Source: Actinotignum timonense
Lineage (GTDB): Bacteria; Actinomycetota; Actinomycetes; Actinomycetales; Actinomycetaceae
Direction of reading: 5' to 3'
Length of the DNA stretch: 12,289 bases
Assembly: GCF_030216305.1 (NCBI RefSeq)
Contig: NZ_JASOKT010000023.1
Coordinates: forward strand, 1 to 12,289
Position numbers and translations under genes: made by a program. Below are positions 6,177-12,289 of the stretch, piece after piece; the first letter of the stretch is position 1; each line of letters starts with the position of its first letter. The notes beneath the pieces were generated by a model, which was not told the DNA's origin, searched no databases, and worked only from the letters and a program-made list of their open reading frames with translations.

Positions 6177-7694
6177 TCACTTTAGCAGGCCGAATAGTTC
6201 GGCGCGCTGCGTTCCACTTTCCGGATCCCGCGGCTCCAGATGCAGCTCATTATCGGCCACCTCGTTAATGAATTCCGGATCGTGGCTGATCACCAGGACC
6301 GTGGCTCCGCGCGCTGCAAGCGCGCGGATGTGAGTGGAGATGGAGCGAAGGTGCCGATAATCCACCCCGGAGGTCGGTTCGTCAAAGACATAAAAGTCGG
6401 CATGCGCCACCGTTGCATTGGCGACGACGAGGCGCTGCTTCTGCCCGCCCGATAGAGTAGCCGGATGCCGGTCCGCTACCTCGCCTAATCCGAGGTCGGC
6501 CAAGACCTGGTCGATCCGTTCCGCGCTCACCCCGGCATTCCCCAGCGCCACTTCCCCGCGCACGGTTTCCGCGAAAAGCTGGCGGGTGACATCCTGCATG
6601 ACCAAGCTGGAATGGCGCAGCCGCTCGCGCCCCCGGCACACTTTCCCGCCGAAGGAAATTCGCGCACCAGATTCCGGATGCGCCAGGCCGATGAGCACCC
6701 GGGCCAGGGTGGTTTTCCCTGCGCCGTTGGGCCCCGTCAGCGCGGTGACCTGCCCGGCCGGGAGCTCCACCCGCTCCAGATTAAGCACCTCGTGGGGCCC
6801 GTAGGCAAAACGCACCGCCTCGGCCACCACGCCCGGGGTGGTGGGCGCACTGGCCGGGGTGCCGGCGTCGTCGCCCTTATGCACGGTGGCGGGAACGCGC
6901 GCCGCACGTTCGGGTACCCGCAAGGTCCGCAGGCCCAGGCCGATGCGTTCGGTTTCGTCCATCGCGAAGAAATCCGCGGCGGCGTAGCGCCCGGTGATGC
7001 GCCCGCCGTGCATCACGACGACGCGATCCGCTACGCCACGCAGCGGGTAGAGGCGGTGTTCGGCGATGATCGTGGTCCAGCCGCGGGCTTTGAGGGCGCG
7101 TACGACCTGCGCGAAATGCCCGACCATCTCGGGGCTGAGGTTGGAAGTTGGTTCGTCGAAGAGGAGGATGCGGTGCGGGCCGACCAGTGCGGCGGCGCTC
7201 GCCACTAATTGCAATTCGCCCCCGGAAAGCTGGGCGAGGCGGCGCGGGAGGAAACGCTCAATATTCCAGGTGGTGGCAGCGTGGGCGATGCGTTCGGCGA
7301 TGACCTCAGGGGCGTCCCCGGCGTTTTCGCCGGCGAAGGCGAGCTCCTCAAGGACTTTCGCGGTGAAGAATTGCGCGCGCGGGTTTTGGAAAACGGTGCC
7401 GGCCGCGCGCCCGAGCTCCTGGATCGGGGTGGCGGTGGTGACGCGCCCGGCCAGGCGGACCTCGCCGTGCAGCTCGCCGGGGTAGAGCTCGGGGATGAGG
7501 CCGTTGAGGAGTTTGAGGATCGTGGATTTCCCGGAACCGGACGGCCCGGTGATGAGGGTGCACGAGCCTTCCGGGAGGTCGAGGTCGATATCGCGCACGC
7601 CGCACTCGGTGGTGGGTAGCTCGGGATCGCTCTGGTAGGTGAAGGTGACGCCGCGCAGGTAAGTATCGGGTGTTTGCTGATCGGGCGCGCTCAT
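6177..7694 (-). CDS. ecfA: ECF transporter ATPase, two fused ABC domains (EcfA-EcfA')
   Basis: This 505-residue protein carries both ATPases of an energy-coupling-factor importer on one chain. Domain 1 has Walker A GPSGSGKST (50-58), Q103, signature LSGGE (156-160), Walker B ILLFDE (176-181) and switch His212. Domain 2 has Walker A GPNGAGKTT (321-329), Q367, signature LSGGQ (414-418), Walker B FYVFDE (434-439) and His471. All catalytic residues are present in both halves. The linker (~255-290) is Ala/Thr/Pro-rich. The ATG at 7694 overlaps the ecfT stop (ATGA, 7691-7694) and has GGAGGAG 4 nt before it, so the in-frame extension to 7772 is rejected. Known ECF modules couple ATP hydrolysis through EcfT to toppling of the S component. 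Confidence 0.92.
   Translation of the reverse strand: MSAPDQQTPDTYLRGVTFTYQSDPELPTTECGVRDIDLDLPEGSCTLITGPSGSGKSTILKLLNGLIPELYPGELHGEVRLAGRVTTATPIQELGRAAGTVFQNPRAQFFTAKVLEELAFAGENAGDAPEVIAERIAHAATTWNIERFLPRRLAQLSGGELQLVASAAALVGPHRILLFDEPTSNLSPEMVGHFAQVVRALKARGWTTIIAEHRLYPLRGVADRVVVMHGGRITGRYAAADFFAMDETERIGLGLRTLRVPERAARVPATVHKGDDAGTPASAPTTPGVVAEAVRFAYGPHEVLNLERVELPAGQVTALTGPNGAGKTTLARVLIGLAHPESGARISFGGKVCRGRERLRHSSLVMQDVTRQLFAETVRGEVALGNAGVSAERIDQVLADLGLGEVADRHPATLSGGQKQRLVVANATVAHADFYVFDEPTSGVDYRHLRSISTHIRALAARGATVLVISHDPEFINEVADNELHLEPRDPESGTQRAELFGLLK
6179..6203 (-). promoter_or_regulatory. Candidate trp leader promoter and adjacent palindrome
   Basis: On the minus strand the extended -10 TGC-TAAAGT (hexamer 6179-6184) overlaps the ecfA stop codon and lies 7 nt before the leader ATG. 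Directly upstream is the palindrome GCCGAA-CTA-TTCGGC (6189-6203), which lies in the last codons of ecfA. It could be an operator or a small hairpin. No convincing -35 is seen at 17 nt, which is tolerable for an extended -10. Confidence 0.35.
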
Positions 7695-8566
7695 CGTACT
7701 CCTCCCGGGGTGAAGCTGATATTGGCGAGGTAGTAGCGCGCCACAATGAGGGCCGCGATGACCGCGAGCCACAGCGCATCCACCCAGGAGAAACGCAGGC
7801 GATGCAGCGAGGTGGGGCGGGTGCGCGAGCCGAGGCCGCGCAGGGTTCCCGCCGCCGTCATGTCATCGGCAATGCGGGCGCAGGAGGACAGCAGCGGGAC
7901 CAGGATAAATTCCAGGTAGCGCAAGGGATGGAACACGGCGCTCCAGCCCATGGCCAGGCCGCGCAGCGCCATCGCCTCGCGCACCGCCCGGTATTCGGAG
8001 ACCACAATAGGCAAGAAACGCAGCAGCACGGTGACCGGCGCGGTCACCGCCACCGGGATACGCAGGGCGCGCAGCGCGGCCACCAGCTCGCCGGGCACCA
8101 GCACCGTGAGGGCATACCCGGCCAGGGCGGCCGCCGCGCATAATTTGAACATCCAGAACCCGAAGGCCACGAAAAAGGCACCCAAAGCGGAGGCCCCGGT
8201 GAGGCTCGGGAGGAAAATAAGGAACATCCAGAAGGATTCCACGACGATGATGCCGAGGGCCAGTTTCACCCGCCCGTTACTCACGAGCGCGAGTGCGGCA
8301 ACCAGCACCACAATGACCGCGAGCAGGAAACTGCCACGGGTCATGACCAGCGCATTGCCCACCAGCACCAGGAGGAGGACGGTGCGCGGGTCCGGGCGCC
8401 AGCGCCGGCGCTCATCCAAGCTGAGAATCGCGCCGGCATCAAGCACCGCGGGCACGCCGCTGCCGGGCGCGCTGCTGCCGGGCTGAGCTGGCACACCGGT
8501 AGGGGAAGCGAGCGGGCCGCGAGCACGCGGGCCCGCGGCGTCGTCGTTAAAAATTGTGGAATCCAC
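7691..8566 (-). CDS. ecfT: ECF transporter transmembrane component EcfT
   Basis: This 291-residue protein has a non-membrane N-terminus of ~60 residues that is Ala/Pro/Gly-rich. Hydrophobic segments follow at about 62-78, 80-95, 101-120, 126-158 and 262-278. The coupling-helix region shows the two short T-component motifs: AMALRG (199-203) in EAMALRGLAMGW, and AAGTLRGLG (~238-246) in RIADDMTAAGTLRG. These contact the ATPase grooves in known ECF structures. The GTG at 8566 is chosen because GCGAGG lies 6-7 nt before it and it sits 13 nt after the S-gene stop. A start at 8683 would run into the upstream gene, and a start at the Met near residue 75 would lose the first helix. It lies in one operon with the S component and ATPase genes. 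Confidence 0.88.
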   Translation of the reverse strand: MDSTIFNDDAAGPRARGPLASPTGVPAQPGSSAPGSGVPAVLDAGAILSLDERRRWRPDPRTVLLLVLVGNALVMTRGSFLLAVIVVLVAALALVSNGRVKLALGIIVVESFWMFLIFLPSLTGASALGAFFVAFGFWMFKLCAAAALAGYALTVLVPGELVAALRALRIPVAVTAPVTVLLRFLPIVVSEYRAVREAMALRGLAMGWSAVFHPLRYLEFILVPLLSSCARIADDMTAAGTLRGLGSRTRPTSLHRLRFSWVDALWLAVIAALIVARYYLANISFTPGGVR

Positions 8567-8579
8567 CGGAACCTCGCAG

Positions 8580-9146
8580 CTAGCGCGCGATACCGGACGT
8601 GCGGAAATGGCGGCGCAGCACCGAATCGCCGAAGAAACCGCCGATGATTCCGAGCACGAACACGGCCACGCCCCAGATGGCAATCATGGTCGGGGAGAGG
8701 AACCAGCGCAGGCCGTCGGCGTACTCGGTGCCCATGGAGCCGGCGATGTACTGGTAGTAGCCTTCCGCGTCGGTGAGGACCGGGAACCACGGGGCGACAT
8801 ACCACAGCGACATCAGCGCGTAGCCGAGGATCTTGAGGTAACGCTTGCCGCGGGTGAAGAGGTAATCGCCCAGCAGCCCCAGGCCGAAGGTGAGCAGCAC
8901 GGTCACCCACGGGTGACCGGTGAGCACCATAAGTGCACCCACGAGCAGCGCCATGAGTCCGAGGGTCCCGAATTTCGGGGCGCGTGCTTTGAAGAGGAAA
9001 ACGACGACGCCGTTGGCGATGATCCCTAGCGCGTAGCCCACGAACATCATCGCCGGGTTGATCACGCCCAGCATCCCGAAGCCGAAAACAACAACGAAGT
9101 AGATGGCGGTAAAAACGCCAATGTTAATAAAGTCTTTAGTTTTCAC
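8580..9146 (-). CDS. ECF transporter S component, MptS/Trep_Strep family
   Basis: This 188-residue, almost wholly hydrophobic protein has about six membrane helices (roughly 8-28, 33-52, 58-77, 80-95, 105-120 and 150-173). The N-terminus KTKDFINIGVFTAIYFVV, the GHPW (77-80) turn, the LLGDYLF segment and the GDSVLRRHF end match the MptS (Trep_Strep, TIGR02185-type) S components, which sit next to EcfT and fused EcfA genes. S components bind the substrate outside the cell. The substrate of this family is not settled by sequence; related ECF systems in streptococci and lactobacilli have been linked to heme uptake. The GTG at 9146 has AGGAG about 9 nt before it. It is the first gene of the operon, with a DtxR-like box about 45 nt upstream. 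Confidence 0.85.
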   Translation of the reverse strand: MKTKDFINIGVFTAIYFVVVFGFGMLGVINPAMMFVGYALGIIANGVVVFLFKARAPKFGTLGLMALLVGALMVLTGHPWVTVLLTFGLGLLGDYLFTRGKRYLKILGYALMSLWYVAPWFPVLTDAEGYYQYIAGSMGTEYADGLRWFLSPTMIAIWGVAVFVLGIIGGFFGDSVLRRHFRTSGIAR

Positions 9147-9191
9147 GGTGAGTCACTCCTGAACGAAGTAGTGAGAACGAATCAGGGCGGA

Positions 9192-9210
9192 TTAGGGCAC
9201 CCTAACTTGA
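9192..9210. promoter_or_regulatory. DtxR/IdeR-like iron box upstream of the ECF operon
   Basis: TTAGGGCACCCTAACTTGA matches 14 of 19 positions of the DtxR/IdeR consensus TTAGGTTAGCCTAACCTAA. The inner TTAGG-N4-CCTAA (9192-9205) is a perfect inverted repeat in its arms. It lies 46 nt before the GTG of the S-component gene and ~290 nt before the divergent surface-protein gene, so control of the ECF operon is the likelier link. The count was made by eye against the known consensus; binding is inference. Confidence 0.5.
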
Positions 9211-9338
9211 ACTTTCGGGGATTAACTGTAGCGCGATCTGAGCGTGCGTCAATAGGACGTGTGAAATACGGGTGAATTGCGGACGTGGTGGGGTGGATTC
9301 ACGACCATTGCGGAAGCCTGCATCGGGCGGCACGCAAT
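9211..9338. other. Intergenic stretch with no recognised gene
   Basis: The gap between the divergent genes spans 9147-9499. Apart from the iron box, the direct repeats and the palindrome listed separately, I see no short gene with a ribosome site on either strand and no RNA gene. The reading frame that crosses this stretch on the minus strand (9202-9864) runs antisense into the signal peptide of the next gene and has no initiation signal. Confidence 0.5.
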
Positions 9339-9384
9339 GCGGAAATGCACCGAGCCACAAAGCGGAAATGCGCCGAGCCGCGAA
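9339..9384 (+). repeat. Two tandem 23-bp repeats upstream of the beta-helix surface protein gene
   Basis: Units 9339-9361 and 9362-9384 share the core gcggaaatgc-R-ccgagcc-R-c-R-aa and differ only at three A/G positions (20 of 23 identical). They lie just before the palindrome at 9395-9410 and the candidate promoter, so they could be regulator sites. Confidence 0.7.
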
Positions 9385-9394
9385 GCACGCCACA

Positions 9395-9427
9395 GCGCTT
9401 GCGCAAGCGCCGCGAAACGGGTAGCCT
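9395..9427 (+). promoter_or_regulatory. Candidate promoter with 16-bp perfect palindrome over the -35
   Basis: The perfect palindrome GCGCTTGCGCAAGCGC (9395-9410) includes a -35-like TTGCGC (9399-9404). A 17-bp spacer leads to TAGCCT (9422-9427). The GTG of the surface protein lies 72 nt further on, with AAGGAA 3 nt before it. The layout suggests a repressor site covering the -35; the -10 match is only moderate. Confidence 0.4.
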
Positions 9428-9499
9428 AAATCTGTATCGATTTTCAATCGCTCGCGCCAATGGTGGTGTTGCGCCACAATCGTACCGAAGAAGGAACCT

Positions 9500-12055
9500 G
9501 TGACCAGAAAAATCTCCGGCGCCCTCATCGCTCTTATTTTTGGCTTGCTCGCGGCCATCGCGCCCTTGCCGACCGCGCTCGGGGAGCCAAATCCGCCGGG
9601 CGGAACCACCGCATCCACGTGGGACGAACTGGTCACCACCGCTTCCCAATCGGGCGCTATAAGCGCGACTCTTTCCCATAAGTTGAGTCTCAGCGCGGAT
9701 GCGCCGGTGCTGCGAGTTCCGGCCGGCACCCAGCTCACCCTCACCGGCAGCGGCGAGGTTACCGGTGCGGACCTACCGGCCGTGCAGGTAGAGAAGGGTG
9801 GTTCTCTCACCCTGGCCGGTCCTTCATTTACCAAGACCCAATTCGTGGTGGAGGGCACGCTCACGGTGAGTGCCGGCTCGATTCACGATACGGCCCTGAC
9901 CGGCCCGGTTATTTTCGTCAAGGGCGGGGAACTCAATATCAGTGGAACCGCTGATTTCTCGCGTAATTCCAGTGCGCCGCAGGGTGGCACGCTCGGGCCG
10001 AGCGGCGTCGTCGCCGGAAAATATGCACCGATTACCGCCTACGGCGGGTCTGTCACCATCAGCGGCGGCACCCTCGCCGAAAATTCCGGCCTGCAACTCG
10101 GCGGAGCTATCGGGGTATGGGGCAGCCCGGAGCAGCCCGCGAAGCTCGTGATCAGCGGGGGCACACTCAGCAAAAATACGGTGAGCAACCCGGAGTCCAA
10201 CGGTTTCGGTGGAGCGGTCTTCACCGAAGGTGCCACCGTGGAGCTCAGCGGCGGCACCCTGAGCGACAACGTCACAGAAATCGGCGGGGCTATGGCGCTT
10301 ATGCACTCCCCCTTCACCATGAGCGGCGGCGAGATCCGCGGGAATTCCAATGGCATATTCAGGGGCCAGGGTGGCGGTATTCATATCACCGGTGGTGAGG
10401 CGAAGTTCACCGGTGGAATCATCACCGGAAATGAGTCCACCGTAGCCGGCGGAGGTCTGCATACATCTCAAGCCACTGTCACTTTGGCCGGGACCTCGTT
10501 CACGAATAACATCTCCGGCGAATCCGGTGGTGCGCTCGCATTCCGGTCGAATAGCCGGGTCACTCTCACGGCCGGGCTTATTAGCGGAAATACGTCCCGC
10601 GGCTTCTGGGGCGGTGCTGGTATTTACAATGAAAAAGGCTCCACTCTCACCATCCACAACGCGGTTATCCGCAATAATGAGATCGCGGAAATGCGGCTGG
10701 TCGGAGCTGGCAACCGCCCGCCGAGCCCGCAGGGCGGCGGGGTGTGGAACTGCCCCACCGGCCGAACCACCATGAATATCACCCGAGGCGTGGCTATTTT
10801 CGATAATTCTGCGCCGAATGCTGGTACCCAGCAGCAATACAAGGGCGCCGGCGATGACTTCTTCAGCGTTGCCAAACACGAATTCGATAACCCGACGCCC
10901 GTTGCGGGCCAGCCGGTTGTAGTAAGCGAGCGGATGCTCGGCGGTTCCCCGCGCGCCTGGTTCCAGGATGGCTCCGCCTACGGCATTCACACTAATTGGC
11001 CCGCGGAGAAACAGCTGCTGCGTTACCAGGAAGGCGGGCAAAATACCCCGGTTCCCTTCGGCCAACCCATTAGTGACAATAAGGCTTTCAAGTCGGTGCC
11101 GAGCGCGGAGGCAAAAGCCCTGGCTGGGCAGCTAGCTAGCGTTATTATCGAAAACAATCGCGCCACCGGCATTGGCATTAGCGGCGGCGGCATCGCCAAT
11201 AACGGCGAGCTGATTTTCGGTGAGGATGACATCTGGACCCTGCGCGTCATGAAGGCCTGGGAGGGCGACGACGCCGCCACCCGCCCCGAGTCCATCACGC
11301 TGGACGTGCTGGTCGGCGGGCACAAACTCCAGGAAATCACCCTCACGGCCGCGCAGCAGTGGACGGCCGAGATCGCGAACTTCCCCAACCCGGCCACGCT
11401 CATCGACGCGGCCACCGGCAAGCAACTCCCCATCGAATTCCGCGAACACGGCGCGGAAAACTCCCCGTACACGCTGCGCACCACCGCCACCACGGCGGAC
11501 GACGGCGCGAAGCTCTACACGGTGGCACTCACCAACACCATGTCCACCGAGGTTTCGGTGGCGAAGAAATGGAACGACGACGCCGCGCCTGCCGGGCTGC
11601 GCCCCGATAAGGTCACGGTGGAACTCCTGGATGCGGGCCAGCCGGTGGGTCAGAGCTTGGAGCTGAGCGCCGCGAGTGAATGGACCGGGAAGTTCACGGA
11701 TCTCCCGGTGTACCGCGAGGGCCGCAAGGCGGTGTACTCAGTACGCGAAGTGCAGGTTCCTGGATACACAAGCGTAATCAGCGGGGATGCGGCCAGCGGG
11801 TACGTCATCACGAATACTCATACACCGCCGCCACCCACCACGGAGCCGCCGGCGCCGCCGACCACTCCCCCGGCGCCGCCGAGCACGCCTCCGGTAACTC
11901 CACCGGCCAGCACCCCGCCGAGCACCCCTCCGGCGAATCCGCCGCGGATTGTGCGCACCGGTAGCGACGCTCGTTCCGGAGCGGCCCTCGCAGCCACCGC
12001 GCTCGTGGCGGGCCTCGGGATCCTGGCCTGGCGCCGCATCCGCATCGAGCGCTAA
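9500..12055 (+). CDS. Secreted beta-helix / Cna-B surface protein with IVRTG sorting signal
   Basis: This protein has 851 residues. An N-terminal signal peptide (TRKISGALIALIFGLLAAIAPLPTALG) is followed by a long region (~60-560) rich in repeated rungs such as ISGGTLAENS, LSGGTLSDN, GGAI and TGGIITGNES, the pattern of a right-handed parallel beta-helix. Two Cna-B-like domains follow. The first is ~577-682 (VMKAWEGD, EFREHG, LTNT); the second is ~684-773 (VAKKWNDD, YSVREV, ITNTH). The Lys, Glu and Asn of each could form a stabilising isopeptide bond. A Pro/Thr-rich wall-spanning stretch (~774-816) leads to IVRTG (817-821), a hydrophobic helix and RRIRIER. This is the layout of a wall-anchored adhesin or glycan-binding protein; the ligand is unknown. 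GTG at 9500 is supported by AAGGAA and the signal peptide directly after it. Confidence 0.88.
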   Translation: MTRKISGALIALIFGLLAAIAPLPTALGEPNPPGGTTASTWDELVTTASQSGAISATLSHKLSLSADAPVLRVPAGTQLTLTGSGEVTGADLPAVQVEKGGSLTLAGPSFTKTQFVVEGTLTVSAGSIHDTALTGPVIFVKGGELNISGTADFSRNSSAPQGGTLGPSGVVAGKYAPITAYGGSVTISGGTLAENSGLQLGGAIGVWGSPEQPAKLVISGGTLSKNTVSNPESNGFGGAVFTEGATVELSGGTLSDNVTEIGGAMALMHSPFTMSGGEIRGNSNGIFRGQGGGIHITGGEAKFTGGIITGNESTVAGGGLHTSQATVTLAGTSFTNNISGESGGALAFRSNSRVTLTAGLISGNTSRGFWGGAGIYNEKGSTLTIHNAVIRNNEIAEMRLVGAGNRPPSPQGGGVWNCPTGRTTMNITRGVAIFDNSAPNAGTQQQYKGAGDDFFSVAKHEFDNPTPVAGQPVVVSERMLGGSPRAWFQDGSAYGIHTNWPAEKQLLRYQEGGQNTPVPFGQPISDNKAFKSVPSAEAKALAGQLASVIIENNRATGIGISGGGIANNGELIFGEDDIWTLRVMKAWEGDDAATRPESITLDVLVGGHKLQEITLTAAQQWTAEIANFPNPATLIDAATGKQLPIEFREHGAENSPYTLRTTATTADDGAKLYTVALTNTMSTEVSVAKKWNDDAAPAGLRPDKVTVELLDAGQPVGQSLELSAASEWTGKFTDLPVYREGRKAVYSVREVQVPGYTSVISGDAASGYVITNTHTPPPPTTEPPAPPTTPPAPPSTPPVTPPASTPPSTPPANPPRIVRTGSDARSGAALAATALVAGLGILAWRRIRIER

Positions 12056-12080
12056 GCGCGCCCTGCGCCAGCTCACGGGT

Positions 12081-12107
12081 GTGGTACATCGCACTGCGAT
12101 GTACCAC
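12081..12107 (+). terminator. Strong hairpin terminator after the beta-helix surface protein
   Basis: GTGGTACATCGCA (12081-12093) and TGCGATGTACCAC (12095-12107) are exact inverted repeats, a stem of about 11 bp once a loop of 4-5 nt is allowed. It starts 25 nt after the stop. A GC-rich tail follows rather than a T-run. It may work in both directions. Confidence 0.7.
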
Positions 12108-12209
12108 CCCCGCCGTCGTCGTACCTCTTAATGGGCACTATCCGACTGAGACCCGTTTCACGCCGAAAAAATTTCCCTCCGCCCCGGGAGAGGAATATGC
12201 TATTGGCAA

Positions 12210-12289
12210 TTTGACCTGACTTGGCTCATTTTGGCGTGATGTGATTCATATTGACGTTGTGGCCTGGGGTTTTGTCTCGTTGGTGGGTG
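12210..12289. mobile_element. Possible end of an IS21-like element (continues outside the window)
   Basis: Two 20-bp direct repeats (12210-12229 and 12230-12249, 14 of 20 identical; shared parts TTTG, TGA and TCAT) are followed by a third partial start (TTGACGT, 12251). Short tandem repeats of the type TTTGACCTGACTTGGCTCA near a terminus are typical of IS21-family ends. There is no transposase in the window. The call is weak and rests on this resemblance. Confidence 0.3.

Noticed and set aside
9202..9864. A 220-codon open frame on the minus strand across the divergent promoter region
   Set aside because: It would cover the iron box, the palindrome and the signal-peptide region of the opposite gene. 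It has no coherent domain or start signal.
9824..11065. A 413-codon open frame on the minus strand
   Set aside because: It is antisense to the beta-helix gene, which has a ribosome site, a signal peptide and recognisable domains. The minus frame has low-complexity composition and no initiation signal; it is a by-product of GC-rich codon use.
12114..12125. CGTCGTCGTACC, identical to one arm of the trpG hairpin (3845-3856)
   Set aside because: It has no partner arm nearby and no other shared flanking sequence; probably chance between GC-rich, CGT-repeating words.
1..12289. CRISPR arrays, tRNA or rRNA genes
   Set aside because: No regularly spaced repeats with unique spacers, no cloverleaf-like segments with a TTCRA core in context, and no rRNA-like conserved stretches were seen on reading the window.

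Overview
The window looks like chromosome from a high-GC Gram-positive bacterium of the Actinomycetota. It is GC-rich throughout and has cell-wall-sorted surface proteins with Arg-rich tails. It also has an actinobacterial-type HTH/Clp-N gene pair, a DUF4232-like membrane protein, and several promoters whose -10 box sits 6-7 nt before the start codon, as in leaderless transcripts. The style fits Actinomycetaceae (Actinomyces/Trueperella/Arcanobacterium-like), but the genus cannot be fixed from the sequence alone.

Layout. (1) 1-649, plus strand: the 3' end of a surface protein with 76-residue Rib/alpha-like repeats, ending in an LQHTG sorting signal and followed by a hairpin terminator. (2) 804-2344, plus strand: a small four-helix membrane protein, then a two-gene unit. 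The first gene of the unit encodes a 77-residue helix-turn-helix protein from a promoter with a palindrome over its -10 box. The second, joined to it by an ATGA overlap, encodes a protein with two Clp-N-like repeats and a possible SRPBCC-like C-terminus but no ATPase. (3) 2367-9146, minus strand, read right to left: a three-gene ECF importer (MptS/Trep_Strep-type S component, EcfT, fused double EcfA), then a probable trp leader peptide, trpE and trpG, a hairpin, and a large membrane protein with a DUF4232-like extracytoplasmic domain. (4) 9500-12055, plus strand: a secreted beta-helix/Cna-B surface protein with an IVRTG sorting motif, followed by a strong hairpin. (5) 12111-12289: no gene; the last ~80 bases resemble the repeat-bearing end of an IS21-like element.

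How the parts fit. The ECF genes form one tightly packed operon. The region upstream of its first gene holds a palindrome matching 14 of 19 positions of the DtxR/IdeR iron box, so I suggest an iron- or heme-linked substrate. trpE and trpG overlap by 4 nt and form anthranilate synthase. The 20-codon leader ahead of them carries two Trp codons just before its stop, which suggests tryptophan-responsive control. The two surface proteins at the window's ends both lack the canonical Pro of the LPXTG motif.

The items most worth following up are the HTH/Clp-N-like pair with its overlapping operator, the iron-box ECF importer, the trp leader that appears to be transcribed without a 5' UTR, and the 18-bp repeat expansion inside trpE.
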